Shown here: positions 26,547 to 34,658 of the stretch, one piece after another | How the letters are laid out: each line of letters starts with the position of its first letter | How positions within the stretch are numbered: the stretch's first letter is position 1 | Source of the DNA: Vibrio algicola | Lineage (GTDB): Bacteria; Pseudomonadota; Gammaproteobacteria; Enterobacterales; Vibrionaceae | Assembly (NCBI RefSeq): GCF_009601765.2 | Contig: NZ_CP045699.1 | Coordinates: 1,116,001-1,180,000 of the forward strand | Length of the DNA: 64,000 nt | Direction of reading: 5' to 3' | Position numbers and translations under genes: made by a program | Notes under the pieces: generated by a model | The model's database searches: none | Told to the model about the DNA's origin: nothing | Seen by the model: the letters and a program-made list of their open reading frames with translations, nothing else

Positions 26547-27467
26547 TCAATCAATTCGGTAAGTTTTAGGCATACCTAGCCCTGTTAGTTTATTTAAAGC
26601 TTTGATCATTGCGTAAGCTTCCCCAACTTGGGCATTATAATTTCTTAAGCTGAGTGTTCCGCCCAATAGCTTTTTCACTCGATGCATTGCCGTTTCTGAA
26701 ATTGACCTTTTATGATACCCAAACCGTGTTTTCCACTGCTTATTAGAACCATAAAACTGTTGAAACCCGACGGATAAATTTCGTGGATGTCCCTTTTCCC
26801 AAAAGACTGCACCAAGTCTTGGGGGCACAAGTGGGGTGGCTTTTTTGATACGAATGGCTTCATAGCATTGTCGAGTATCGTAAGCACCATCGCCTGATAC
26901 TTTTAAGATCTTTCGACGTGTTTGCTTTAGTAAATTAGGTAGAACGTCTCCGTCACTGACATTCGAGAAAGTGAGTTCTGCCGCAATAATTTCATGAGTA
27001 ACGACATCAACACCTATATGTAACTTACGCCAGATCCGGCGCTTCCCATCAGTTCCATGTTTCCTGACTTTCCATTCACCCTCGCCGTAAACCTTGAGGC
27101 CAGTAGAATCAATGGCTAAGTGTTGTATCGTGCCACGAGCTTTCGTTTTGAATGAGACTTCAACCTCTTTAGCCCTACGACTAATACAAGAATAATGAGG
27201 GCAAGTGAGCGGGACATTAGGAAGTTGAAATACAGAATCAATAAATCCCTGTAATGCCCTTAAGGGCATTGAAAATATACGTTTTACCATAAGCGCTGTT
27301 GTTATTGCTAAATCACTGAAAATACGAGGTCTACCACGCAGCCCTTGTTTAGCTTCTTTCCATTCTTGGATAGCTTCTTCATCAATCCAGAAAGTCAGTG
27401 AACCACGTTTAATCAGTGATTGATTATATAACTTCCAGTTATTGGTCTTATAACGAGGTTTTGGCAT
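26547..27467 (-). CDS. IS5-family transposase (IS903-like group)
   Basis: 306-residue DDE transposase of an element type common in marine gammaproteobacteria. The catalytic triad is visible as Asp120 (LAIDSTGLKVYG), Asp193 (VSGDGAYDTRQ) and Glu258 (SISETAMHRVKKLLGG). The N-terminus (MPKPRYKTNNWKLYNQSL) and ITTALMVKRIFSMPLRAL are also typical. No frameshift or stop is seen, so the element should be active. Confidence 0.93.
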   Translation of the reverse strand: MPKPRYKTNNWKLYNQSLIKRGSLTFWIDEEAIQEWKEAKQGLRGRPRIFSDLAITTALMVKRIFSMPLRALQGFIDSVFQLPNVPLTCPHYSCISRRAKEVEVSFKTKARGTIQHLAIDSTGLKVYGEGEWKVRKHGTDGKRRIWRKLHIGVDVVTHEIIAAELTFSNVSDGDVLPNLLKQTRRKILKVSGDGAYDTRQCYEAIRIKKATPLVPPRLGAVFWEKGHPRNLSVGFQQFYGSNKQWKTRFGYHKRSISETAMHRVKKLLGGTLSLRNYNAQVGEAYAMIKALNKLTGLGMPKTYRID

Positions 27468-27529
27468 GAATATCGATGGTTTAGTGGGGAGTAAACGATC
27501 TGATCGTCAGTTTCACATTTAGTTCCATC

Positions 27530-27547
27530 GAATTACGCAACAAAGCC
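27530..27547 (-). repeat. IS5-family terminal inverted repeat, right
   Basis: 18 bp, GAATTACGCAACAAAGCC, the exact complement of the left end. Confidence 0.93.
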
Positions 27548-27971
27548 CTAAGTAGAGCAAACTACGTTGTTCGATTAAAATTTTAGTGATCACTTTCGGG
27601 CTAATTGAATTAATAAAAGGCTGATGATCTTTTATGCCAATACCGACCCAAGGTATTGGCGTCGATCAACCTTGCCTTAGGTATTCACCGCTACCGATAT
27701 GACAGATATTTTGCCACTTTAAAACCCAACCGCCACGATATACATGTTGTTGTAGATGATCACGGGTTAAGGTAAAACCAATATTTTGGCTATAGATTAA
27801 TTGTTGAACCGTGAAATATAAACTGGCGATGATGAATGCAAAAAGAAGCGTGATTTTGCTATTTGAGTAGGCATGAATAATGAGACAGCCAGATAATAGT
27901 ACCGCGACGAGAGTGTATTTCAACCACAGCGGAATAGACGGTTGTTGCTGGAATAATTGTAAGGTTGGCAT
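27548..27971 (-). pseudogene. DUF2982-like membrane protein, interrupted by TGA and cut by the IS
   Basis: The first 101 codons give two membrane helices (about residues 17-35 and 40-60) and a cytoplasmic segment. After a TGA at 27666-27668 the same frame continues for 39 codons (beginning STPIPWVGIGIKDHQPFINS, then ISPKVITKILIEQR) up to the IS edge; this segment looks like the conserved part of DUF2982 proteins, which normally run on beyond it. So the gene has both a nonsense codon and a lost 3' end. The start ATG (27971) has GGATATCG in front. DUF2982 assignment is from memory of the family; the continuity across the TGA is read directly. Confidence 0.8.
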
Positions 27972-28178
27972 CGATATCCTTTCGTGGTGAGACGCTATTT
28001 TTAAATGCAGAATGAATAATCAAAGTTAAGACTTATTACTGCATTTTGTGAATTTTCAAATAAATGTTAGCAATTTAGTGTAAAAAACAGCCAGTCGCTG
28101 TGAATTTGATTTATATTTTGTTATAACTCCGTTCAACATTTTTACCACACTATTTATAGTGACTTGTGGAGAACTTTG

Positions 28179-28586
28179 ATGAGACTTGCACATAAACGCA
28201 ATGTACAACGTAAACTAAAAAAAACCTTTAAAGCAACCAAAGTAGCGACAGAAAAAACAGTCGTTGCTGTGAAGCCTAAAGCAGAAAAAGCGGTAGCAAA
28301 AGTCAAAACCGTTGCTGCTAAAGTTGAAAAAGTGGCGACTGCCGCAATTGACGCTGCAGTAGAAGCCACTCAAGACGTTAAATTAACACCAAAGCAGCAG
28401 TCTGTTCTTGATATTGTCGCGGCAAATGCGCCTGGTATTAGCCCTAAAAATATTGGCTTAGCAGCAGGTCAAGAAGATGCTAAAGCCGCAGCATGGGCGA
28501 CCGGCGGCTTGAAAAAACTACTTGAAGAAAACCTAGTGGTTAAAGAGCAAGCAGAAGGTAATAAAGTGATTTACAAATTGGCATAA
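28179..28586 (+). CDS. Histone H1-like Lys/Ala-rich protein with winged-helix C-terminus
   Basis: 135 residues. The N-terminal half (about 8-65) is built from Lys, Ala, Val and Thr in H1-like runs (KPKAEKAVAKVKTVAAKVEK), strongly basic and likely to bind DNA non-specifically. The C-terminal half (about 68-135: LTPKQQSVLDIVAANAPGIS, KNIGLAAGQEDAKAAAWATG, KKLLEENLVVKEQAEGNKVI) looks like a winged helix. ATG 28179 has GGAGAA in front; the five-codon longer version has no site. It has its own terminator. Nucleoid-associated or regulatory function is inference; I know no characterised homologue. Confidence 0.8.
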   Translation: MRLAHKRNVQRKLKKTFKATKVATEKTVVAVKPKAEKAVAKVKTVAAKVEKVATAAIDAAVEATQDVKLTPKQQSVLDIVAANAPGISPKNIGLAAGQEDAKAAAWATGGLKKLLEENLVVKEQAEGNKVIYKLA

Positions 28587-28667
28587 GCCTTTGTAAATCA
28601 TTTTAGCTTAAATCTGCAGTTGAGCGAATGTTGTCCTGCAGATAGCAAAACTAAGTGAAATATATTA

Positions 28668-28705
28668 ACCCTCAAGATTGATCTTTCAATCTCGAGGGTT
28701 TTTTT
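28668..28705 (+). terminator. Rho-independent terminator after the H1-like gene
   Basis: Long stem ACCCTCAAGATTG / CAATCTCGAGGGT with one mismatch, then T. Confidence 0.9.
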
Positions 28706-29107
28706 ATGCTTAATGCTTAATGATATGGCTTGGTCGATGAGGTAAGCGTTTAACATCACAATATTCACAATTAAGTGACAAAAATTCAAGCGTAACTACT
28801 TAGGTAGAAATAAACGTTAAGCAAATATATAAAGATATTAGCAACTGAAATTTAAAGGAAAATAGAAAAGGGTCAGTACTTATACTTAATACTTTGGTCT
28901 GAACTGCTTTGGTTGTGCCTTGGTTTAGAGGCGTTAAATGCGTATAGCTCCCGATTGGAAAGTTGTCTTATATAAGCAAATCTTGCTTTGGATTGGACAT
29001 AAATCCACTGTTTTAAAATTATTAAAGTCGCTGTGAGTCATTGAAAATAGTTAAACAGTCACTTCAATAAATTGAGGATAAAACAATAATAACCAAAGGA
29101 CGAAGGT
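28706..29107. other. Intergenic region upstream of the TRAP transporter genes
   Basis: 402 bases with no credible ORF or RNA gene. It must carry the dctP promoter and presumably the operator for the linked response regulator. I searched for sigma-54 (TGGCAC-N5-TTGC) and CRP elements and saw no good match. Confidence 0.5.
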
Positions 29108-30202
29108 ATGAGTTTATTGAAAAAAACGTTGCAGGGTGTGGTGAAAAAGACCTTGATAGCGATATTTGCTTGTAGTGCCATGATGGCAACCAGTGTTAGC
29201 GCCGCAGAAAAGGTTTATCGCTTAAAGCTTGCAGAAACATGGGGACCAAATTTCCCTGTGTTTGGAGATGCCACCAAAAACATGGCTAAAATGGCAGAAC
29301 AAATGTCCAATGGTCGATTACAAATTCGAATTGATTCTGCCAATAAACACAAAGCGCCTTTAGGGGTGTTTGATATGGTGAAATCGGGTCAATACGACAT
29401 GGGCCATTCGGGTTCTTATTATTGGAAAGGCAAGGTACCGAACACTTTATATTTCACTTCTATGCCTTTTGGTATGTTACCGGCTGAACAATATGCGTGG
29501 TTCTACTACGGTGGTGGCATGGAGTTGATGGAAAAAGTATATAGCCCGCACAATTTGATGTCTTTCCCTGGCGGAAATACCGAATTTCAAATGGGCGGTT
29601 GGTTTCAAAAAGAAATCAATTCGGTTGATGATCTTAAAGGGTTGAAAATGCGTATCCCTGGTTTTGCTGGCGAGATCATGGCAGAGCTTGGGGCAAAACC
29701 AACCAATATTGCCCCGGGTGAGCTTTATACCGCATTAGAGCGTCGTACTATCGATGCGCTAGAGTGGGTCGGTCCATCATTAGACTTACGCATGGGCTTT
29801 CATAAAATTGCGCCGTATTACTACACCGGTTGGCATGAGCCGGGCTCTGAGTTGCAATTCTTAGTCAATAAGAGAGTGTGGGATAAGTTGCCGGCTGATC
29901 TACAAGAGATCTTGCGCATTTCAATGAAAACCGCCGCTTACGATATGTATGTTCAGGCTGTGCATGAAAGTGGTAAAAACTGGGCGACGATTAAAACCGA
30001 TTATCCCAATGTGAAAGTCAAAAACTTCCCACCTGAAGTGATGGATGCTTTGCGCGCTGCGAACGATAAGCTACTTAAAGAGCATGCCGCAAAAGATCCA
30101 CTCACCAAAGAAATACAAATGTCACAAGCGGCGTATTTAAAACAAGTACGAGCATGGACCGATATTTCCACCAAAGCCTATTTAGATAACGAAGCTAAAT
30201 AA
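29108..30202 (+). CDS. TRAP transporter substrate-binding protein, DctP/TakP type
   Basis: 364 residues with a signal peptide (IAIFACSAMMATSVSAAEK). The body matches the TakP branch of DctP proteins: MGGWFQKEINSVDDLKGLKM, GELYTALERRTIDALEWVGP, YYYTGWHEPGSELQFLVNK. TakP proteins bind 2-oxo acids such as pyruvate or 2-oxobutyrate; the substrate here is inferred and could be another monocarboxylate. Strong ribosome-binding site (AAGGACGAAGGT). A terminator hairpin follows before dctQ, so the binding protein is likely made in excess, as is common for TRAP systems. Confidence 0.9.
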   Translation: MSLLKKTLQGVVKKTLIAIFACSAMMATSVSAAEKVYRLKLAETWGPNFPVFGDATKNMAKMAEQMSNGRLQIRIDSANKHKAPLGVFDMVKSGQYDMGHSGSYYWKGKVPNTLYFTSMPFGMLPAEQYAWFYYGGGMELMEKVYSPHNLMSFPGGNTEFQMGGWFQKEINSVDDLKGLKMRIPGFAGEIMAELGAKPTNIAPGELYTALERRTIDALEWVGPSLDLRMGFHKIAPYYYTGWHEPGSELQFLVNKRVWDKLPADLQEILRISMKTAAYDMYVQAVHESGKNWATIKTDYPNVKVKNFPPEVMDALRAANDKLLKEHAAKDPLTKEIQMSQAAYLKQVRAWTDISTKAYLDNEAK

Positions 30203-30207
30203 GCCCT

Positions 30208-30260
30208 AGCCGTAAAGTCGAAGATGACCTTATTCATCATCACGACTTTGCGGCTTTTTT
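30208..30260 (+). terminator. Terminator/attenuator between dctP and dctQ
   Basis: 13-bp stem AGCCGTAAAGTCG / CGACTTTGCGGCT (one mismatch), followed by six T. It would lower transcription of the permease genes relative to the binding protein. Confidence 0.85.
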
Positions 30261-30294
30261 CATTGTCACTGTGGCATTCTCAAGGAGTAGAGAG

Positions 30295-30855
30295 ATGAGC
30301 TTAATAAAACTGGAGAGGGGCTTTAACCGTTTTGGTGACGTGCTCGGTTGGATTGCTAGCGTGCTGTTTATTATGTTGATGTTTAATGTGGTGTATGACG
30401 TGGTGATGCGTTATGCCTTTAATGACGTTTCGATTGGCATGCAAGAAATGGAATGGCATTTATTCTCGGTGGTATTTTTATTAGGCGTACCCTATGCCAT
30501 CCGCACCAGTGGCCATGTACGAGTCGATGTTATTTACGAAAACCTTTCCGTTCGCACTCGCGCCATTATCGACATTGCAGGGGTGGTTTTTTTATTACTG
30601 CCTTTTTGTTTATTAGTCGCTTGGTATGGCATTAATTATGCTCATGAATCGTATGAGCTTGGTGAGACCTCGGGCGATCCTGGTGGTTTGCCGTATCGTT
30701 GGATCATTAAATCCACTATTTCCTTATCTTTTTTCTGCATGGCGGTCAGTGGTATCGGCATGTTACTCAATTCGATCAATCGTTTGATCAATCCGCTGCA
30801 CCCTGAACTTGGAAAAGAAGCGAAGTCATCCAATACACAAGGAGAGTTATCATGA
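30295..30855 (+). CDS. TRAP transporter small permease, DctQ type
   Basis: 186 residues with four hydrophobic segments (near residues 16-38, 50-68, 84-106 and 130-150). The DctQ family region MQEMEWHLFSVVFLLGVPYA with the following HVRVDVIYE is present. ATG 30295 has AAGGAG in front. Its stop overlaps the dctM start by four bases (ATGA), implying coupled translation. Forms the membrane complex with DctM. Confidence 0.9.
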   Translation: MSLIKLERGFNRFGDVLGWIASVLFIMLMFNVVYDVVMRYAFNDVSIGMQEMEWHLFSVVFLLGVPYAIRTSGHVRVDVIYENLSVRTRAIIDIAGVVFLLLPFCLLVAWYGINYAHESYELGETSGDPGGLPYRWIIKSTISLSFFCMAVSGIGMLLNSINRLINPLHPELGKEAKSSNTQGELS

Positions 30856-32147
30856 TCGGTATTGTGATGTTTTTGGTGGCGTTATTTGCCTTGTTAATTG
30901 GTTTTCCTGTGGCATTTACCTTTGGCGGCATCGCCTTGATTTTTGGTATATGGGCAGAAGGGCCCGAAATGTTTGCTTTTATGCCATACCGTATTCAATC
31001 GATCATGCAAAACACCGTATTAATGGCAGTACCTCTATTTGTGTTTATGGGGCTAGTGTTACAAAAAACAAAATTAGCCGAACAATTACTCGAATCGATG
31101 GCGCGTTTATTTGGTGGCGTGCGTGGCGGGATCGCGATTTCTACTGTATTGGTTGGCGTATTACTGGCGGCCTCCACTGGAGTAGTGGGAGCATCTGTTG
31201 TGGCGATGGGGCTGATCTCCTTGCCAGTTATGATGAAATACAATTACAACAAAGGGCTGGCTTGCGGCACTATTTGCGCCTCGGGCACCTTAGGACAAAT
31301 TATACCACCTTCCATCGTGTTAATTTTGTTAGGTGATGTACTTGGCGTGCCGGTGGGTGATTTATTCCATGCTGCTATTTTGCCGGGGTTGGTATTGGTG
31401 GGCGCTTATGTCATTTATATTTTAATTTATGCGCACCTAAATCCTCAAGAAGCGCAATGCATGACGCGAGAAGAGAATATTTCGCGCAAACAAGAAATCC
31501 GTAAAGCTTTGTTTGCGGTTATCCCGCCACTGGCCTTGATTGTGGTGGTATTAGGATCGATTTTTGCGGGGATCGCTACTCCAACCGAATCGGCGGCTCT
31601 GGGCGGTGCAGGTTCGATTGTTTTAGCATTATTATACCGTCAGTTTAGCTGGAAAATGCTGTATGAAAGCGCGCAAGAAACGGTCAAAGTGACTGCGATG
31701 GTATTTGCAATTTTGTTGGGAGCCACTGCGTTTTCAATGGCGTTTGTTTATACCGGTGGTGATTACTTGGTTGAAGAGTGGATGACGTCTCTGCCGGGGG
31801 ATCAATGGGGCTTCTTAATTGTCACCATGCTAGTGATCTTGGTGTTGGGTTTCTTTATCGACTTTATTGAGATTTGTTTCATTATCGTGCCAATCTTAGT
31901 GCCGGTTGCCGAGCTGATGGGCATTAATTTGATGTGGTTTGGCATATTGATCGCAATGAATTTGCAAACCTCATTTTTAACGCCGCCATTTGGTTTTAGC
32001 TTATTCTACTTAAAAGGGGTTGCGCCGGATGGCATCACCACGCGCGATATCTATAAAGGCGTAATGCCGTTTATTGCGATACAAGTGATGGTGTTGATCT
32101 CGTTGCTTATATTCCCTGAGTTCTACGGCATGAGCGCATTTTATTAG
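30852..32147 (+). CDS. TRAP transporter large permease, DctM type
   Basis: 431 residues, about 11-12 membrane helices, the Na+-coupled transport subunit. The family motifs SGTLGQIIPPSI and ATPTESAALG are present, as is NLQTSFLTPPFGFSLFYLKG near the C-terminus. Starts inside the dctQ stop. Ends in a terminator before the sensor kinase gene. The complete P-Q-M set indicates a working uptake system. Confidence 0.93.
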   Translation: MIGIVMFLVALFALLIGFPVAFTFGGIALIFGIWAEGPEMFAFMPYRIQSIMQNTVLMAVPLFVFMGLVLQKTKLAEQLLESMARLFGGVRGGIAISTVLVGVLLAASTGVVGASVVAMGLISLPVMMKYNYNKGLACGTICASGTLGQIIPPSIVLILLGDVLGVPVGDLFHAAILPGLVLVGAYVIYILIYAHLNPQEAQCMTREENISRKQEIRKALFAVIPPLALIVVVLGSIFAGIATPTESAALGGAGSIVLALLYRQFSWKMLYESAQETVKVTAMVFAILLGATAFSMAFVYTGGDYLVEEWMTSLPGDQWGFLIVTMLVILVLGFFIDFIEICFIIVPILVPVAELMGINLMWFGILIAMNLQTSFLTPPFGFSLFYLKGVAPDGITTRDIYKGVMPFIAIQVMVLISLLIFPEFYGMSAFY

Positions 32148-32170
32148 CATTGATACAAAGTGGGTTTAAT

Positions 32171-32202
32171 AGGCAGTGGCATTTTAGTCACTGCCTTTAT
32201 TG
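32171..32202 (+). terminator. Terminator after dctM
   Basis: 8-bp stem AGGCAGTG / CACTGCCT with a 10-base loop, followed by a T-rich stretch. Confidence 0.75.
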
Positions 32203-32333
32203 TTTTTAATATTGGTTTTGTGACCAGTACGCTGAATTCTTTTTTTATCCCATCGAAAATTTCACTTTAGTGTTAATATTATTCATCTAAATGGATGTTT
32301 TTAGACGCTTTAATTTGAGTTTCGAGGTAGGGA

Positions 32334-33704
32334 ATGCCGTTAAAAGCGAAACTGTTTTTACTCACATTGATCCCGTTATTGTGCGTAACAGCAAGTATCA
32401 GTTGGATCTTTGTTCACCAAACCAAAGCGTTAGGTGAAAAAGAAATCAATACCTTTCGCGCCACGCTGGTGGAGTCTCGCGAACGGGCGTTAAAAGATAA
32501 TCTGCAACTTGCGCTTGCCGCGATTAGTCATGTCTATCATCCTGCGGCTAAAAATGATGCCGATGCCAAATCTCGGGTAAAAACTATTTTATCCAATTTA
32601 CGCTATGGTCACGATGGCTATTTCTTTGTGTACGATAAAAGCGGCACCAATCTTGTTCATCCTATCCAACCAGATCTGATCGGTAAAAATCTCATAAAAT
32701 TGCAAGATGCTGATGGTGACTACTTGATTGAAGCGTTGCTTTTTGAGGCTCAGACTGGTGGCGGATTTCATCTATATTTATGGAACAAGCCCAGCAATAA
32801 TCAATTGGAAAGAAAGCTAAGTTACGCCGTGTGGTTAGATAAGTGGCAATGGATGGTGGGGACTGGGTTATATATTGATGACATAGAGCAAGAGGTCATG
32901 GGCTTGACCGAGACCATTAACCAAAATATCGAAGCAACTTTTTTCTCTGTGGTAGCGTTGTTATCCGTGACGGTGGCGGTGATCATTGTTTTGACCCTGG
33001 CGATAAATTTTCATGAATACAAATTGGCCGATAAAAGTTTAAAAGACTTAGTGAATCGAACGGTTTTGTTTCAAGAGGATGAAAAAAAACACCTTGCGCG
33101 TGAACTGCACGATGGTATTAATCAGCTATTAGTCTCGAGTAAGTGTCATTTAGATATTTTATCGCACAGCGTGATCACAGAGGGCTGCATTAATAGTAAA
33201 ACCTTATCGATGATCAGCAAAGCCGAACACTCACTGCAAACCGCCATTTTAGAAGTTAGACGAATTTCGCATAATCTGCGCCCCAGTGCGTTAGATGATT
33301 TGGGCTTGGAGTTTGCAATTAATTCATTATTAAGTGATTTTTCCGAGCACACTCAATTACAACTCAATAAAACGATATTACTTGGCGATCAGCGCCTTGA
33401 TAATGAAATTAATATTACGCTATATCGTGTGGTGCAAGAGGCACTGATGAATATAGAGAAGCACGCTATGGCCTCTCAAGTTGATGTTCGTTTGCAACAC
33501 ATTGCCAATTTAATTCAATTGATTGTGCGTGATGATGGAGTTGGGTTTCCGTTATCGCAAATTGGCTCGAAAAGCGGTATTGGTTTACGAAACATGCGTG
33601 AACGGGTCGATTTTTTAGGGGGTGAGTTTGAGATCAATAGTGAAAAAAACGGTGGAACCGAAATAACCGTATTACTTAAAACCAATATTATCCGAAAGAT
33701 ATAA
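32334..33704 (+). CDS. Cache-domain sensor histidine kinase (NarL-partner type)
   Basis: 456 residues. Transmembrane helix near 7-28, periplasmic single Cache domain (about 30-195: YGHDGYFFVYDKSGTNLVHP, KWQWMVGTGLYIDDIE), second helix near 203-225, then a HisKA_3 dimerisation domain with the phosphorylated His259 (ARELHDGINQLL) and an HATPase domain (VVQEALMNIEKHA, VRDDGVGF, GIGLRNMRERV). Cache domains of this type bind small carboxylates, so it probably senses the TRAP substrate outside the cell. 12 bases before its response regulator. Confidence 0.9.
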   Translation: MPLKAKLFLLTLIPLLCVTASISWIFVHQTKALGEKEINTFRATLVESRERALKDNLQLALAAISHVYHPAAKNDADAKSRVKTILSNLRYGHDGYFFVYDKSGTNLVHPIQPDLIGKNLIKLQDADGDYLIEALLFEAQTGGGFHLYLWNKPSNNQLERKLSYAVWLDKWQWMVGTGLYIDDIEQEVMGLTETINQNIEATFFSVVALLSVTVAVIIVLTLAINFHEYKLADKSLKDLVNRTVLFQEDEKKHLARELHDGINQLLVSSKCHLDILSHSVITEGCINSKTLSMISKAEHSLQTAILEVRRISHNLRPSALDDLGLEFAINSLLSDFSEHTQLQLNKTILLGDQRLDNEINITLYRVVQEALMNIEKHAMASQVDVRLQHIANLIQLIVRDDGVGFPLSQIGSKSGIGLRNMRERVDFLGGEFEINSEKNGGTEITVLLKTNIIRKI

Positions 33705-33716
33705 GGTCTGAACAAT

Positions 33717-34385
33717 ATGAATGACATTGTGGATCAAAAAATTGGACGTGATGGCAAAATACGAACCTTGGTGGTGGATGACCATCAAGTGGTGTTGGAT
33801 GGCTTTGTGGCTCGCTTACAATTAGAAGCCTGTATAGATGTAGTAGCGACCGCCAGTAATGGACTAGAAGCACTTGAGGCTGTAGGGGTGCATCACCCTG
33901 ATGTGGTGTTAATGGACATTAGCATGCCAATAATGACGGGGCTTGAAGCGGCGGAACAAATTAAACAGCAATACCCACAGGTAAAAGTATTAATACTCAC
34001 CATGCATGATAATCGCGAATACATAATGAAAGTTATGCAAGCTGGTGCGGTTGGGTATATGCTCAAGGATATTTCAGCCGATAAATTAGTACAGGCAATA
34101 AAAACCGTACATCAAGGCTCGACTTATTTTTGCGAATCGGTGACTCAAACGTTATTTACTCAACCTATTAGCGATCCCGTTAATAGCAAAGTGAATCCGT
34201 TAAGTCGCCGTGAAGATGTGATCTTAAAATTAGTGGCGCAAGGTAATAGCAGCAAGAAAATTGCCAAAGCGTTAGAAATTAGTTACCGAACGGTGGAGAC
34301 GCATAGGCAAAATATTAAACATAAACTCGATTTACATTCAACTGCAGAATTAACCAAATATGCAATGCAAAAAGGATTGTTATAA
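33717..34385 (+). CDS. NarL/LuxR-family response regulator
   Basis: 222 residues. Receiver domain with acidic pocket D21-D22 and phosphoacceptor D67 (DVVLMDISMPIMTG), then a LuxR-type helix-turn-helix (NPLSRREDVILKLVAQGNSS, SYRRTVETH-like RTVETHRQNIKHKL). Paired with the upstream kinase and by position the likely activator of dctPQM. Start ATG 33717 has AAGG about 10 bases upstream. Confidence 0.92.
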   Translation: MNDIVDQKIGRDGKIRTLVVDDHQVVLDGFVARLQLEACIDVVATASNGLEALEAVGVHHPDVVLMDISMPIMTGLEAAEQIKQQYPQVKVLILTMHDNREYIMKVMQAGAVGYMLKDISADKLVQAIKTVHQGSTYFCESVTQTLFTQPISDPVNSKVNPLSRREDVILKLVAQGNSSKKIAKALEISYRTVETHRQNIKHKLDLHSTAELTKYAMQKGLL

Positions 34386-34400
34386 CAAAAATAGTTTTAT

Positions 34401-34420
34401 CACTAAAATAATGTTTAGTG
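34401..34420 (+). other. Hairpin after the response regulator gene
   Basis: Perfect 7-bp arms CACTAAA / TTTAGTG, 15 bases after the stop, with no T-run. A possible 3' hairpin; it also overlaps the left copy of a direct repeat in the BCCT leader. Confidence 0.4.
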
Positions 34421-34620
34421 AGCGAAATGTTTTTCGGATCTAGATCACAGGGAGGTGCCGCTTATTAAATGGTCTTTTTTTGCATTTTATGCTGTTTTTT
34501 TGTTCGTTTAACTGTGTTTTTGACAGTTTAACTAGATATTTTTGACTGGTTCGTTAGGATCTAGATCAGAGAAAATTAATTATTTATAATTTTATGTTTA
34601 GTGTGCAAATGTTTTTGCAG
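34411..34620. repeat. Paired direct repeats upstream of the BCCT transporter
   Basis: Two repeat types occur twice each: ATGTTTAGTGAGCGAAATG (34411) and ATGTTTAGTGTGCAAATG (about 34592), both followed by TTTTT; and the palindrome-containing GGATCTAGATCA at 34436-34447 and 34557-34568. The pairs lie in the 273-base leader and look like operator copies. Confidence 0.55.
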
Positions 34621-34658
34621 GCTAAGAACGATTTGTTATTCCAAAATGGACGAGAAGT

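Larger units (their letters stand above)
26494..27547 (-). mobile_element. Complete IS5-family insertion sequence (1,054 bp)
   Basis: Bounded by perfect 18-bp inverted repeats GGCTTTGTTGCGTAATTC (26494-26511) and its complement (27530-27547), with one intact transposase gene between them. The flanks (TTTA on the left, CTAA on the right) do not form a perfect target duplication, and the gene on the right is cut with its 3' part missing on the left, so an adjacent deletion or recombination between copies is likely. Confidence 0.93.

Noticed and set aside
26486..27556. Target site duplication around the IS5-family element
   Set aside because: Left flank ends TTTA and right flank begins CTAA; they are not identical, so no duplication is claimed.
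27636..27660. Perfect 9-bp hairpin GCCAATACC/GGTATTGGC as a terminator
   Set aside because: It has no T-run on either strand and falls inside the decayed DUF2982-like reading frame, so the symmetry is probably accidental.
30809..31336. 175-codon plus-strand ORF across the dctQ/dctM junction
   Set aside because: It is out of frame with the clear DctQ and DctM proteins, is rich in Cys, Arg and Trp, and has no family resemblance; it is a frame shadow.
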